Of a DNA stretch of 64,000 bases, positions 1-11,130 are shown one piece after another. The translations under genes and the position numbers were made by a program. The notes below the pieces were generated by a model that saw only the letters and a program-made list of their open reading frames with translations, ran no database searches and had not been told where the DNA came from. Within the stretch, counting starts at the first letter, position 1; the number at the start of each line of letters is the position of its first letter. Origin of the DNA: Strongyloides papillosus (Eukaryota; Nematoda; Chromadorea; Rhabditida; Strongyloididae); contig SRSI01000046.1 of NCBI GenBank assembly GCA_005656395.1, forward strand, positions 1,178,001-1,242,000, written 5' to 3'.

Positions 1-2
1 AA

Positions 3-938
3 AGTTTTTACAATGAGATTAAGGATTATTTGGAGTATATGATGGCAAGGAAAATTCGATTTTCCTTACATGAAAAGTCATTTACACTACGAAACTACAT
101 GTTGGGGGTATTCGGTTCCATGGAATTAAGATCATTACTTTTTATAACCAAATTAAGTATCCATGTTTGTTTGAATATGTTCCTTGAAAGGTATTCAAAT
201 TTTCTTAGCAAAATGAAAAATTTGGAATATTTGGATATTTATTTTTATAGTATTAAAAATGATTGGGATTATATATATGGTCGGCATCAGGAGGTATATA
301 ATATGGTAATGCGTTATGGTGTTAAAAAGTGTTGGACTGATATATGTAGTCGGAATGATCCGAGGTATGTAACAGCAAACTTTTCAAGCATGAAATCTCT
401 TAAAAAGTTAAAGGCATTGTCCTTTAATTATTTACCATTGGGAGAATTGGATTTTGTGAGTCGTTCAACAATTAACTTTACAATGTGGAGTTTTCTAGAG
501 AGCACTTCAAGTAGCGTAAAGAGTTTGAGATTATCTGGTTTCAATACGATTGATAGAATAACATGTTTCGAAATAAATAAATTATTTCCCTTTTTGAGAA
601 CTTTGGAATTATCAAATATAAGGATTATAGAAGATGAATGTTTGCGGGAATTTAAAAATTTGGAATTTTTTATTACAGATCAAGTAAATATCCCTTTTAT
701 TCCAAAAAATATAGAGGCATGTATGGTCATGAAGAGTAGAAATTTCTCTGAGAATCAAATAAATAAGAAATCTTCTGTTGTAGATCGTAAATACTCAATT
801 ATCAAGGAACATTTTAGTAAAGAATACTTATACGGTGATTTTGGAGATTGCAGTATTTTCTTCAACAAGTTTAGCAGCGCCAGAGGTGTTATTCATAATT
901 TTCGTGGACTAAGATCATATTATTGTTCCAATCGTTAA
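3..938 (+). CDS. F-box/LRR-like family protein, 5' end outside the window
   Basis: The frame is open from base 3 to a stop at 936-938. The track-style start at base 30 is a TTG codon and open codons precede it, so the true start lies left of the window. About 310 residues are visible. They are rich in Leu, Phe, Asn and Lys and contain short leucine-rich stretches such as LKKLKALSF, FLRTLELSN and LREFKNLEFF, like degenerate leucine-rich repeats. No F-box is visible, but the missing N-terminus is where it would sit. The texture resembles the F-box gene at 2561-4241 on the other strand, so I infer a member of the same fast-evolving nematode family. If so, it would choose substrates for an SCF ubiquitin ligase. 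Coding status is fairly secure; family is tentative. Confidence 0.6.
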   Translation, partial: SFYNEIKDYLEYMMARKIRFSLHEKSFTLRNYMLGVFGSMELRSLLFITKLSIHVCLNMFLERYSNFLSKMKNLEYLDIYFYSIKNDWDYIYGRHQEVYNMVMRYGVKKCWTDICSRNDPRYVTANFSSMKSLKKLKALSFNYLPLGELDFVSRSTINFTMWSFLESTSSSVKSLRLSGFNTIDRITCFEINKLFPFLRTLELSNIRIIEDECLREFKNLEFFITDQVNIPFIPKNIEACMVMKSRNFSENQINKKSSVVDRKYSIIKEHFSKEYLYGDFGDCSIFFNKFSSARGVIHNFRGLRSYYCSNR

Positions 939-1583
939 TGTAATATTTAAAATTTTATTTGTTGTAGTAATTTTAGTATCCATAGATTTTTTAAGATTAG
1001 AAAAATAAAATTATTTATGGTAATATATCCTTTCAATATGGATTCATTCAAGAGGTTTTAACAAAATATATTTTATACCTTGAAATTTAATTTTAAAAGC
1101 AGAAAAAATATTTCTGAAAGTTTATACCTTGTTTTAATTATTATAAAATAAATTTTTGATTACTTTATAATGTAGCATAACGGAAAGATTCAATTTTCAA
1201 CAAAAGCTTTTCTGTTAGATAATATAGACATTATTTAACAAATAGATGAGGTTCTATTTATATTTGTACATAGATACATAACACATATGGGCCAAAGTTT
1301 TTTTTTGATTCTTAAGACATTGTTTTAAAAAGAAAGAGGAAATGAATTTTTAACAATTTCAAAAAAGCTGAAAAATAATATGGATATTTAAAGATAACTT
1401 TATTACATTAACTATTAGAATAAGAAACATTTCTAGCAATTTAAATTTTAAAATAATTTTAAAAATATCTTTTATGAAAAATAATCTTTGAATTATTATA
1501 GAAATGAAGAAATTTAAAAGAAATAAAAAATATTTTAAAACTTCTTTAAAAGATTCGTTTCTTTAAAGGTTGGTAATTTGCTT
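939..1583. other. AT-rich spacer
   Basis: This is the 3' flank between two converging genes. It is AT-rich with A/T runs, and I see no gene, repeat or RNA. Confidence 0.6.
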
Positions 1584-2081
1584 TTAAAAATCATCAGGCT
1601 TACATGCCATACTAACTCTTCTATTAGGTATTATTTGATATTTGGAAACAAAGCAACTTTCTTCTGCTATTTCGAAAATTTCATCAGGCATTTTAGGACA
1701 AACATTTTTTATTGGTTGAGGAACAGACAAAGTAGCTTTTTTCTCCGTTACGGGTTTAAGATTGTCATTCTCATTTTCACATCTAGATTTCTCATTCTTT
1801 TTTTCGTGACTAATTTTATCATTATTTCGTTTTTGTAATTTACTTAAAATTTTAGGTACTAAAATAAAAAAAACATATAATTAAAATAAAAAAATATTAC
1901 ACTTTATGGTTTTCTTTTTGTCATTTGCCGGTGAATTTGAAGATCCTTTGACCATCTTTCTATTTCTCAAGAAAAGTTTAAACAATTCATCGAATTCTCC
2001 AATTTCGTCTGTTGATTCCTTGGAAACAAGTAAAGTATTTTTTCTTTCCTGCGCTTTTATATTATTATTATTGATATCCAT
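1584..2081 (-). CDS. small two-exon gene of unknown function, 145 aa
   Basis: Exon 1 is 2081-1903 and starts with ATG. Exon 2 is 1842-1584. The intron has a GTGTAAT donor and an unusual AAG acceptor; the more typical TTTTAG ten bases upstream would run into a stop. The joined length is 438 nt, giving 145 residues. The protein is polar and charged, with a Lys/Asn/Glu-rich centre and a more ordered C-terminus (motifs VPQPIKNVCPKMPDEIFEIA and SMACKPDDF). Codons in exon 2 look selected: no stop in 86 codons of very AT-rich DNA, and a balanced amino-acid mix. No signal peptide, membrane segment or known domain is seen. It lies between two F-box-like genes. I do not recognise it. The exon structure is inferred from reading frame and splice signals only. 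Confidence 0.55.
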
Positions 2082-2560
2082 AATCTGAAATTTATTATCG
2101 AAATTAGAAATTGTTCAGAAAAAAAAACGTCGAAAACAAATGTATAATGAAATAAAAAAACAGTCAAATTACTTCTATAATATGTCATATGTAACAAGTA
2201 ATCTTCCGTGAAAATACATAGTAAAATTTAAAAACTAATCATTTTTTAACGTGGTATAGTGTTTTTGATAAGGTCTTCTTTTTTGATGTTTTAAAATTTG
2301 ACATCAATTTCGAATTGATAGGGTGAAATTTTTAATTGTTAGTCGAGTTCTATATTAAAAAAGTTAGTCTAAAGTACATCATCATATTTTTAAAACATTT
2401 TATTTTCGTCAATGAGAAAAATAGTAGAATGCCATCAACTAGTGACTAAAACAAAGCAATGATTACATAGAGAATAAAAATAAAACGTCTACAATCAAAG
2501 TAAATGGGAAAAAATACATCAAATAATATAAAATTTAACACATGTAAAAACTATTACAAC
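2082..2560. other. AT-rich spacer
   Basis: This spacer lies between the 5' end of the small gene and the 3' end of the F-box gene, both on the minus strand. Nothing else is recognised. Confidence 0.6.
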
Positions 2561-4241
2561 TCATTCGTAAAATTTTGGTGAAATAATATTCTTAAACTTT
2601 TCTAATACATCTACTGAGTTTGACATTCGAATTTCTGTATCAACATACTTGTATTCTTTGTATGACTTTTTCCTTAGGAGTACAAACTCATTTACATTAT
2701 CCAAAACAAACTGACCATCACTAATAATGACAGGCTCACAATCAGCTTCAAAATATTTAAACTTTCTCTTGATTTTAGTTGCGTTTTCAATATTTAAGTA
2801 ATATCCTCTATCTTTAAAAACAAAATAAAATGTTCTAATTAAATAGTTATCCTTTGAAAAGTTTGAAGCGAAATTAATAAATTGGTCCAATTGCTCAACA
2901 GTAGTATTCCAAATCATTATATCTTGTAAATGATGAAATTTATTAAATATGCATCCAAGATTATTTGATATACCAGAAGCGGGTAATGTGAGAAGTGTTA
3001 TATTTGGAAAGATCTAAAAAAATGTTTAATAATAAAAAATATAACTTACCTTAGATATTGTATGCACGTCATTTTCACTAAGTTTGAATTTACGATAAGT
3101 ATCCATTGAAAACGAGAGTTCTCTGAGGTTCAAATTCGTATTTCCATTATTATCTAATGGAAAAAATGACAAAACACCCAAACCACAACCAAAATGACTT
3201 TTATTTTGTTCATTACAACAAAACGTAAATTTTGACACGTTTTTAAAAGCACCACAAGAACCAGTTCGATCATAATGCTTAAACCAACTTCTAGGATCAC
3301 AATATACAAAAATTTCATCCAATGCTTGTTGATCAGAGTAAAACATGTATAAATCATAAGTTGAAATATTCTGGATTTTTTTAAAATACTTGTACGTGGA
3401 GATGCTGACAATTGGACACTTGAAATTTGAATGAAAATAACTCCAGGAAATTTTTGGAATCAACTCAACATGATGTTCCGGTGTCAACCATTCGTTCAAT
3501 TTCTGAAACCTTCTAGTAATTCCTCCATTATCATCGGGACTGGCTTTGATCTCAAGAACAATATTTTTCTTATCCTTTGTCAACGTTTGTAAATCTTCAA
3601 AATAAAATGTAGCAAGTACGAAGAAAATATTTGCATTCATCGATATTTTCTTCAAGTTTACAAGTTTTTCAAGAATAATATAAAGAATTTCTCTGTAAAA
3701 TAATGACTTGACACCAATATCATAGTCTATTCTAACGTCTGTTATTAATTGACTGTGTAAAGTGACCCATCTATTTAATTCACTAAAATATGGTACAAGA
3801 TTAACACTTCCATAATCTTTACTACATCTTTCATAAACAATATGATTGTAGTTCCATACATAAGTACATCCACCAGAAGTATCAAATTGAATAACATTTT
3901 TAGTTTCCTCTTTACCATAGTATGGACAACTTTCAGGTATATTCATGTCTCGAAGAAGTGAAATATTGAGATGAAATCGTGATCCAGGCATATACTTTCT
4001 TCTTTGACGAGTACCAAACATGTAATTGTAGAAGTATTTACATGTAAGAGAAAAATTCATCCTGTCCACATCTTTTGTAATATTTTCTGTAATTCTCGAT
4101 AAGAGATTCATCTCATTGAATACAACCCATGTTTCTGAACTATAATTCCCATCAATAGTCTAAAAAAGTTTATCATAATGGTTAAAAAAAACTTACAAGT
4201 TCTGAACCATAAAAAATAGGTATTTTAAATGATTTTTCCAT
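2561..4241 (-). CDS. F-box domain protein, 535 aa
   Basis: Three exons: 4241-4197, 4159-3050 and 3013-2561. Both introns are short, with GTAAGT donors and TTTTTTAG acceptors, and the joined length of 1608 nt keeps frame. After a 15-residue first exon, residues about 28-60 resemble an F-box: an acidic/hydrophobic helix (NLLSRITENITKDVDRMNF) followed by SLTCKYFYNYM, matching the usual S-x-T/V-C-K-x-F/W-x ending. The rest is long, poorly conserved and leucine/isoleucine-rich, with LRR-like pieces (LVNLKKISMN, FPNITLLTLP). F-box proteins bind SKP1 through the F-box and recruit substrates to an SCF ubiquitin ligase with the C-terminal part. The substrate cannot be guessed. Such genes are expanded and divergent in nematodes, which fits the F-box-like neighbour at the window start. 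Confidence 0.75.
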
Positions 4242-6471
4242 TGTATAAGCTAAAATTAAAAGATAAGTAGTAACTTTTAAAAATACGACTTATTGAGGTG
4301 AACAGTTTCGAAATAAAAGCAATAAAAGAACGTAAAATATTAATGTAATAAGAAATAAACTATGCTTTTTAGTTTTACTACACCATATTAAAACACCAAC
4401 TATTTCAAAATTTGTCAGATGAGAATATTATAAATACTATTTAATTTAAACATGTATTGCAAGAATCTACAACCCTTATAATATAGTTTGTAAACTCAAA
4501 AGAAAAAATAAATTTATTAAAAATCGTAAGCAATAAAAAAGAAATAACTGACAAAAAACATAAAAGAAATTTAACTTGATAAAAAACATTGTACCACAGA
4601 ATTGTTTCGTTATATATTTTCACCATCGAATACTCTAGAGATAATGTAAAAAGAAGGTAAAAGGATAAGAGCAAAGTTTACTATTGGTAGAAAGTCTTTA
4701 ACTTACTTACCTTGAGAAAATTTCATGTTTCACATAAAAAAACAATCGTTTGTAAAATGTTGTAAGTATTCTTTCTATAATCTGACTTTATTACTATCCA
4801 GCAATGAAAGTTCAATAGTTCATAAGATTGGTATCACATTTTAGATGATATAGTTCTACTTCTGTTATATAAAATTACAAGCGATTTGGAATTTTAATAT
4901 ATGTTATCATTATCATCAAAAGATTAGGAGATTTACGATTATTATTTAAATAATTTTTGTATTAGAGAAGATGTAAAAATAAAAAATACAAATTTTATAA
5001 AACCTTTTTCCATTAAAAAAATTTTATTGTAGATGAAACTAGATACCTAGTATATGAAAATCATAAAAATGCTAATTAAGGAGTAATCGAATCATATCAG
5101 TTGGTGACTACCATTAGTACAGTGCTAAATTCTAACAGGTTACAATAATTCCTAAGGTCATTAGACAGTTCTTATGTTACTTGTTATAGTTTTCTCTTTC
5201 TTAAAATTTATGCTTGATAATTATATGGTTTTTTCTTCACTCAAAAACGAAGTATTTATTTGAGGATTAAGAAAGTGTACGTATTTTTTCATTTTTGATT
5301 GTGTAAAAAAAAGTTATTTTTAATATGTTCTTAATTTTTGCCCCTTCTGAGGGTTGTGCTGCCTCGATGGTGTATCTTGTCCTCGCATTGTTTTTTGGTT
5401 TAAGCTTATGTTTTTCTCTATTCTTGCCACTGTTTCTAAAGTTCTAACTTTATGTACTAGATTGACCTTTGTTATCTGGAGCTTCTAAATTTTGGATTTT
5501 CCGGTACTGAGCTGTGTTGTCTCAGTTTTTTATTTTATGTGTAATCTTGTGTTAGAAATCTACCTATCTTTATCATTTTCTTGAATGATTCGTTGTTTTG
5601 TGTATGTCTTCCTTTGTTTTTCTTGGTTTGATTATTACACAAAAAATTGACGGATATACTTTCGTACAATTCGCAAAGAAACTGGTAAACTAAGCAATGG
5701 CAGAAAAAATATTACTATTAATTGCGAGCGATATTTTCCTTGAATTTTGAGTAAAATAAACTTTTAAATTTTTTATATGCAAAATTTCAGATTTCGATTC
5801 TGGAATTTAGCGTTTAAGTAGATTCAAACATGGACAACCTAAATTTGAAAAAAAAATTCTCCATAGAGAAGAAAATGAGGACGAAGTGCCAAAAATGGTG
5901 ATTTTTATATAGTTAATGGCCATCAGATATTTTAATAAAAAAATTTAACAATCACAGACATTAAAATTTATTACGCATGTATATCATTACTGTGTTAGAT
6001 AAACTCAATTATATAAAGATAAAAAATAGTGGTTTTTGCATTTTCAGAACGCTTTTCGTGTAGTAGTTTGATTGTTGAAAATTTTTCGAGCATTTTGCAC
6101 TATTTGAAACATTTTCGGCTGAAATTTTGAAAGAATATTGCAAAAAAAGTTATCCGCGAAGATGTGAGATGGTTAACGAAAACTAAGTAGGGGAAAAAAT
6201 TTGTTCTCAAACGTTTACTATCATTTCAAAGTTATTTTTAAAGTCATTTAATATAGATTTACAGAAATTATCTGAGAAAAAGAAAAGGAAATATTACTGG
6301 AACTTAAAATACTGGTAAGTTAATCTTCCAATTTATTGTATCTTTAAAATCAGCATATACCATTAATGAAATATATATAAAGAAACAAAAAATACTCTGA
6401 TAGAATTCGTTTCTGATATAATATAGACACTTCTTCGGCTATTTATCATTATTATTCCGAGATTGTTGAGT
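4242..6471. other. AT-rich spacer with possible coding relic
   Basis: No intact gene is seen in this 2.2 kb. The 234-nt open frame at 4441-4674 is hydrophobic and low-complexity, and is not convincing. Between 5325 and 5640 the base composition changes and the minus strand reads like broken coding sequence (separate entry). Confidence 0.5.
5325..5640 (-). pseudogene. possible decayed coding segment, unidentified
   Basis: On the minus strand two stretches read as ordinary polar, basic protein: NESFKKMIKIGRFLTQDY near 5541-5640 and NISLNQKTMRGQDTPSRQHN near 5345-5420. They lie in different frames with several stops between them. The segment is noticeably richer in G and C than its flanks. This could be a broken exon or a gag-like mobile-element remnant; there is no start, splice pattern or family motif to decide. 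Confidence 0.25.
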
Positions 6472-6669
6472 TTATAATTTTGTGAGACTAGAATCAGGGT
6501 TAGATACAACATAATCCTTAAATTTATATATTTGATCATTCTCCTTCTCCGAATTATTTCTTTTAGTAGATCTCCTCGTTTTATAATCCAGACTACAGTT
6601 ATTTGGTACCTTCAACTGGTCAAACATATATATTTTTATTGTAATTAAAATGATTTGAAAAAGTTTCAT
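6472..6669 (-). CDS. small conserved ORF of the duplicated unit, copy A, 65 aa
   Basis: The 65-residue ORF begins MKLFQIILITIKIYMFDQLK. It has a hydrophobic N-terminal stretch and a basic centre (KTRRSTKRNNSEKEND). Copy B at 8717-8908 is nearly identical over the first 46 residues. The base differences there are mainly silent (TCG/TCA, GAG/GAA, AAG/AAA, ACA/ACG), and the replacements are conservative (Tyr/Phe, Arg/Lys). After residue 46 the copies diverge but keep a Y-K-x-x-D-Y-x-x-S-N spacing. That pattern suggests selection on the protein rather than chance. It is transcribed away from the MATH-BTB gene, about 0.72 kb from it, with the same spacing in both units. It could be a complete tiny gene or one exon of a larger one. 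Function is unknown. Confidence 0.45.
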   Translation of the reverse strand: MKLFQIILITIKIYMFDQLKVPNNCSLDYKTRRSTKRNNSEKENDQIYKFKDYVVSNPDSSLTKL

Positions 6670-7181
6670 TGAAATTAAAACATCAATGTAATACTTTTTT
6701 TCTAATACGTTTACATGGTATTGGAAAGTACTTATTAATTTTTTTAAATAAAGTCTCCCTTGAAATGGAAGTGTTTTACGTTTTCCATGAAGTATTGGTA
6801 AATTGTAAAAGAATACACCTTTACCTCCTAGAACATAAATAAAAGCTTATCGTCAAAAGGGTTAAATTGAATTGGAAATATATCCTCTTGATATTGATAA
6901 GACATTTCATCAAATATTCTTTTTTCATTGTATAATTGTACGGCAAAAGACTTATATCAATAAGTATTTAATAATTCTGTAGGTGACTCTCCAAAATTAA
7001 TTGTTATATAGTTCAGATTTTTAGATAGACGGTAATTTACCATTTAAATTAGCTTATTTTGATGCTTTTTTACTACTTTATTTTTGTTTCTCATTAATAA
7101 TGATTAATTAATTTCAGATTCAGCTCTAAGCTCTCTATCGGATTTAAATTATTTTAACAATACATAAGTACAGAGGAAAAT

Positions 7182-7237
7182 GTAAGTTACTTTATTGCAT
7201 TATTTCATATTTATATGATTATTTCTTTATATTATAG
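7182..7237 (+). other. possible 5' UTR intron of MATH-BTB gene A
   Basis: The donor is GTAAGTTAC at 7182 and the acceptor is TATTATAG ending at 7237. Unit B has the same AAAATGTAAGTTAC donor (GT at 9425) and a TTTCAG acceptor ending at 9481, although the bases between have diverged. Conserved splice ends in both copies suggest a real leader intron. Confidence 0.4.
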
Positions 7238-7391
7238 TGAACTATTTTTCGGAAATTTACCTTTATTTTTGGATCATTAACTGTGTGACATATTTTCTTA
7301 AGTAATTGATATAAGCTAAGACGATTCTAGAAATCACCTACAGAAGAGTTCATACAGTTCTACCCTACTGTTATCTTATACAATTTGATAA

Positions 7392-8548
7392 ATGAATAGA
7401 AAACGTAAAAGGATTGATATATCTAATGGTAAGTCATCTAACACAATATTGAACTTGTCACTAATTTTAATATATTTATCATTTCAGATGACTTATGCGA
7501 CATCCATGGAGAAATTACCAAGTTCACTTATACATGTTCAATCGACAATTTTTCCCAACGTCCCGAAAAGACAGGTGAATCAATTAAATTTCCAATTTAT
7601 GTGAGTGGAGCCAAAGATAAATCAGAATGGTGTTTACACATATATCCCAATGGTAAGGACGAAGAGTCAGAAGGACATGTATCAGTTTTTCTAAAATTTT
7701 TAAACCCAGACAAGGCAAAAGCAAAATTAATGTTTTCTATCTTAAATTACAAGCAAGAAAAAGGAAATGTAAGTGATGCAGTTTCTCATGACTTTGATAA
7801 TGAAAGAAATAGTACTAGGGGGTGTTCAAAATTTGTTAACAGGGATTTTTTATTTAGTAAATGGAGTGGTTTATTGGTTAATGACAGGTTGACAATTTTA
7901 TGTGAGACAGAGATTATCGAACTTGGACCTGAGAAACATGATAATTCAGAGACGTCCATAAATATCACAATACCCGAGTCAAAATTATCATTGGACTATG
8001 CTGATATGTTTGGATCTCCATTTTTTACAGACTGTAGTATAAAAGCTGAAGACACTGAAATTAAAGTTCATAAAGTAATACTCTGTGCTCGATCTTCTGT
8101 TTTTTCCGACATTTTCAAAAATACACTAGAAAAGTTACAAACAAATGTTATTGAAATAGAAGGTTTTTCTGTGGAAGTTGTAAGGGAAATGTTGAAATAC
8201 ATTTATAAAGATGAAGTTTCAAATATTCAAAGTATGGCTGCTGATGTATTGGCAATTGCAGATAAGTTTAAATTAGATAGACTGAAGGTAATTGCATCAA
8301 AGTATTTATGTGGTGATTTAACTATAGAAAATGCTTGCGAACGTTTTATACTTTCTGAAAAATTCTCAAGTCAGGAATTGAAAGAATTTTGTCAAACATT
8401 TATAATTGATAATGCTGAACATCTAACAACGACTAAGGAGTGGGAGGAACTCGTCAAAAACCACCCATTTTTAGTTGAGAGTTTATTTTTGAAACTGTTA
8501 AATATACCCAGAAATTCGAATAACAGTCCTGCTGAAGAAAAATCATAA
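7392..8548 (+). CDS. MATH-BTB (speckle-type POZ-like) protein A, 365 aa
   Basis: Exon 1 is 7392-7428 and exon 2 is 7488-8548, with donor GTAAGT, acceptor TTTCAG and a phase-1 join. The start gives MNRKRKRIDIS, a short basic, nuclear-localisation-like N-terminus. Residues about 17-160 look like a MATH domain (paired hydrophobic strands ending in a CSKFVNRDFLF element, where MATH proteins have W/C-S-K-F-x). A BTB/POZ domain follows at about 188-290: FTDCSIKAEDTEIKVHKVIL, ARSSVFSDIF and MLKYIYKDEV are the usual D-x-x-x, H-K-x-x-L-x-A-R-S-x-x-F and Y-x-Y-x landmarks. A helical C-terminal tail follows. Proteins with this layout link substrates (via MATH) to the CUL-3 ubiquitin ligase (via BTB). 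It is the upstream member of a tandem pair and shares intron position with its neighbour. Confidence 0.9.
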
Positions 8549-8716
8549 ATTCAATGAACCTAATAATATAATATTTTAATCTACTTTTTTTGTTCATTTA
8601 AAATAAAAAATTATTTGTTTAACAGATAAATACTCAAGAAAATTCATTCTTATTTCATACAAAATTTTTATAAAACTGTTTATTAACTTTTTCTTTCTAT
8701 TGTTAAATTGTTGATA

Positions 8717-8908
8717 TCATGAAACACCAACTATCACATTTGATAAAATATAATCCCCAATTTTATATGTTAAATCATTCTCTTTTTCTGAATTATTTCT
8801 TTTAGTAGATCTTTTCGTTTTATAATCCAGACTACAGTTATTTGGTACCTTCAACTGGTCAAACATGAATATTTTTATCGTAATTAAAATGATTTGAAAA
8901 AGTTTCAT
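8717..8908 (-). CDS. small conserved ORF of the duplicated unit, copy B, 63 aa
   Basis: 63 residues starting MKLFQIILITIKIFMFDQLK, the partner of the ORF at 6472-6669. The core VPNNCSLDYKT-x-RSTKRNNS is unchanged. Only Tyr-14 to Phe and one Arg to Lys differ over about 46 residues, while third positions differ more often. The last residues (SNVIVGVS) are unrelated to copy A, so either the end is free to vary or the true 3' end is spliced. The hydrophobic start could be a signal or anchor segment, though it carries a Lys. No family is recognised. Confidence 0.45.
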   Translation of the reverse strand: MKLFQIILITIKIFMFDQLKVPNNCSLDYKTKRSTKRNNSEKENDLTYKIGDYILSNVIVGVS

Positions 8909-9636
8909 TAAAATTAAAACATCAATGTGATATTTTTTTTCTAAAACGTTTACATGCTATTGGAAAGTACTCATAAGTTATTTTAAATTAGCTCTCCCTT
9001 AACGTGGAGTGTTTTTAAACTTTCCCATGAAATATTGGTAAATTGTAGAATAATATACCTTTGTCTCCTAGAATAGAAATGAAAGAACAATGCAAAAAGG
9101 TTGAAATGTATTGGGAAAAAAAAACTTTTTGAGATAGAGAGACATTTCATCTAATACTGTTTTTCCATTGTTTAATTGTTCGCCAAAAGACTTCTTTCAG
9201 TAGTATTTTGTAATTCGAAATAACTTTCCAAAACTAAATGGTATATAAGTTCAGAGTTTTTGTTTGACGGTCATTTACTCACCATTTAAATTAGTTTGTT
9301 TTGATGCTTTTTTATTACTCTATTTTTGTTTCCTGTTAATAACGGTTAGTTAATTTCAGATTTAATCTTAAAGTTGTTTACGGGATTTAAATTATTCTAC
9401 TAATACTTAAGTTCAGAGCAAAATGTAAGTTACTTCGTTTTATTATTTAATATTTTTATGTCTTTTTCTTCATAATTTCAGTTCGATTATTCTCGAAAAT
9501 TAAAATTAATCTTGGATCTATAACTGTCTGATAAACTTTGTTAAGTAATTGATATAAATTAAAGGGGATTATAGACACTACCCACAGAAAGCTTTGATAA
9601 GATTTTACTCTACTTTAAGCTTACAGAATATAACTC

Positions 9637-10780
9637 ATGGATCGAAAGCGTAAAAGTAGTAGTACTGATACATCCAACGGTAAGCCATCTGTCACAACAT
9701 TGAACTTGTCACTAATTTTCATATATTTAAATTTCAGATGATTTATGCAACATCCAGGGAAAAGTTAAGAAATTCAATTTTGAATGCACAGTGGAAAACT
9801 TTTCCCGTCGTCCTGAAAAAACGGGTGAGTCAATTGAATTACTAAGTGGTGTGATTGTAAACGAAGACATATCAGAGTGGGGTTTAAACATATATCCTAA
9901 AGGTGATGAAAAGGATTCAAATGAGTATGTGTCAGTTTATCTAATGTTGTTAGAGCCCGACAAAGCAAAAGCAAAGTATAGATTTTCTATTTTAAATGAG
10001 GAAGAAAGGGCGAGAAATATTTACGAAAGTAAGGAGGTTAAGGAATTTGGTAAAAATAATGGTTGGGGGTATTCAAAATTTGTTAAGAGGAGTTTTTTAC
10101 TTAATAAATCAAATGGTTTATTAATCAATGAGAAATTAACAATATTATGTGAATTAGAAATTTTTGACCCAAATGATTCGGAGGCATCAATAAATGTAGC
10201 AATACCCAAATCAAAATTATCGTTGGACTATGGTAATATGTTTGATTCACCATCATTTACTGATTGTATCATAAAAGTTGAAGACACTGAAATTAAAGTT
10301 CATAAAGCAGTTCTTGCTGCTAGATCACCCGTTTTTCATGAAATCTTCAACAGTAAATCAAGAAATTCACAAAAAAATGTTATTAAAATAGAAACGTTTC
10401 CTGTGGAAGTTGTAAAGGAGATGCTGAGATACATCTACAAAGATGAAGTTGAAAATATACAAAATTTGGCTAAAGAAATGTTTGAAATTTCAAATAAGTA
10501 TAAATTACAAAGATTAAAAGCAATTTCAGAAAGATCTATGTGCAGGAGTTTGTCCATTGGAAATGTTTGTGAACGTTTTGCATTTTCTGAAACGCACATG
10601 ATTGAAAGTTTGAGAGAATGTTGCCAAGAATTAATTCTAAAAAACTTAGGATGTTTAATAGAAACAAATGAATGGAAGGAGTATGTTCTCGCACGTCCAT
10701 TACTACTTGAAAGTCTACTCTTAAAATCATTAAACGTTAGTTTAATAAAAGAAGATCGAAAAAATGAAGAGAAAAAATAA
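9637..10780 (+). CDS. MATH-BTB (speckle-type POZ-like) protein B, 361 aa
   Basis: Exon 1 is 9637-9679 and exon 2 is 9738-10780; the phase-1 intron is at the same place as in copy A. The start gives MDRKRKSSSTDTS. The MATH region includes the GYSKFVKRSFLL element. The BTB region has FTDCIIKVEDTEIKVHKAVL, ARSPVFHEIF and MLRYIYKDEV, closer to standard BTB sequences than copy A in the ARSPVF core. As for copy A, the expected role is a CUL-3 substrate adaptor. Divergence is greatest in the MATH domain, the substrate-binding part, which fits copies specialising for different targets (inference). Confidence 0.9.
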
Positions 10781-10859
10781 TTTAATACTTTAATTAAATA
10801 ATAAGTTATTATTTCATTGTATTGTACTTTTAAATTGGAAATATTTCACTAATAAAATA

Positions 10860-11130
10860 TGCATAAAAAAACTCCAATATAATTCTTTCCTGACATGAGA
10901 TAGATGATTCTAAGGCTACTTTTTTTTTATTGTTGAGCTTATCATGTCGCAAAACTAGCACCACGATTTCGGTGAAACACAACGCCTCATTTGTATTCTA
11001 CACTATTTACTTATTTGAATTATTTCTATTAAAAATTGATTTTTTTTTGACAAATCAAATTACCTTTATTCTGTACCTTAAAATGGTCAGGTGTGTAATT
11101 GGTTACTGGCCAATTTTTCCCCTATGACAA
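10860..11130. pseudogene. third, decayed partial copy of the duplicated unit
   Basis: Downstream of MATH-BTB B the sequence again matches the flank and small-ORF part of the unit: ATTGTTGAG near 10931 and GAATTATTTCTATTA and TGTACCTTAAAATGGTCAGG near 11075. These align with ATTGTTGAG, GAATTATTTCTTTTA and GGTACCTTCAACTGGTCAAA in copy A. In the minus frame only a short match (D-x-x-K-V-x-N) survives before a stop. No third MATH-BTB gene follows; APH-1 comes next. Confidence 0.5.

Larger units (their letters stand above)
6360..8650. repeat. tandem duplication unit A (small ORF plus MATH-BTB gene)
   Basis: The order small ORF, about 0.72 kb spacer, two-exon MATH-BTB gene recurs in unit B with an offset of about 2240 bases (small-ORF starts 6669 and 8908; BTB starts 7392 and 9637). 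Similarity covers non-coding parts too, for example the intron 1 stretch TTGAACTTGTCACTAATTTT and the spacer stretch ACGTTTACATG. Boundaries are approximate. Confidence 0.75.
8640..10850. repeat. tandem duplication unit B
   Basis: Second copy of the small-ORF and MATH-BTB unit, collinear with unit A at an offset of about 2.24 kb. Coding parts are better conserved than the spacer, but clear spacer similarity remains, so the duplication is not very old or was homogenised later. Limits are approximate. Confidence 0.75.

Noticed and set aside
4441..4674. 77-codon minus frame, hydrophobic
   Set aside because: Low-complexity Leu/Phe/Ile sequence of AT-rich DNA; no start context, no partner exon.
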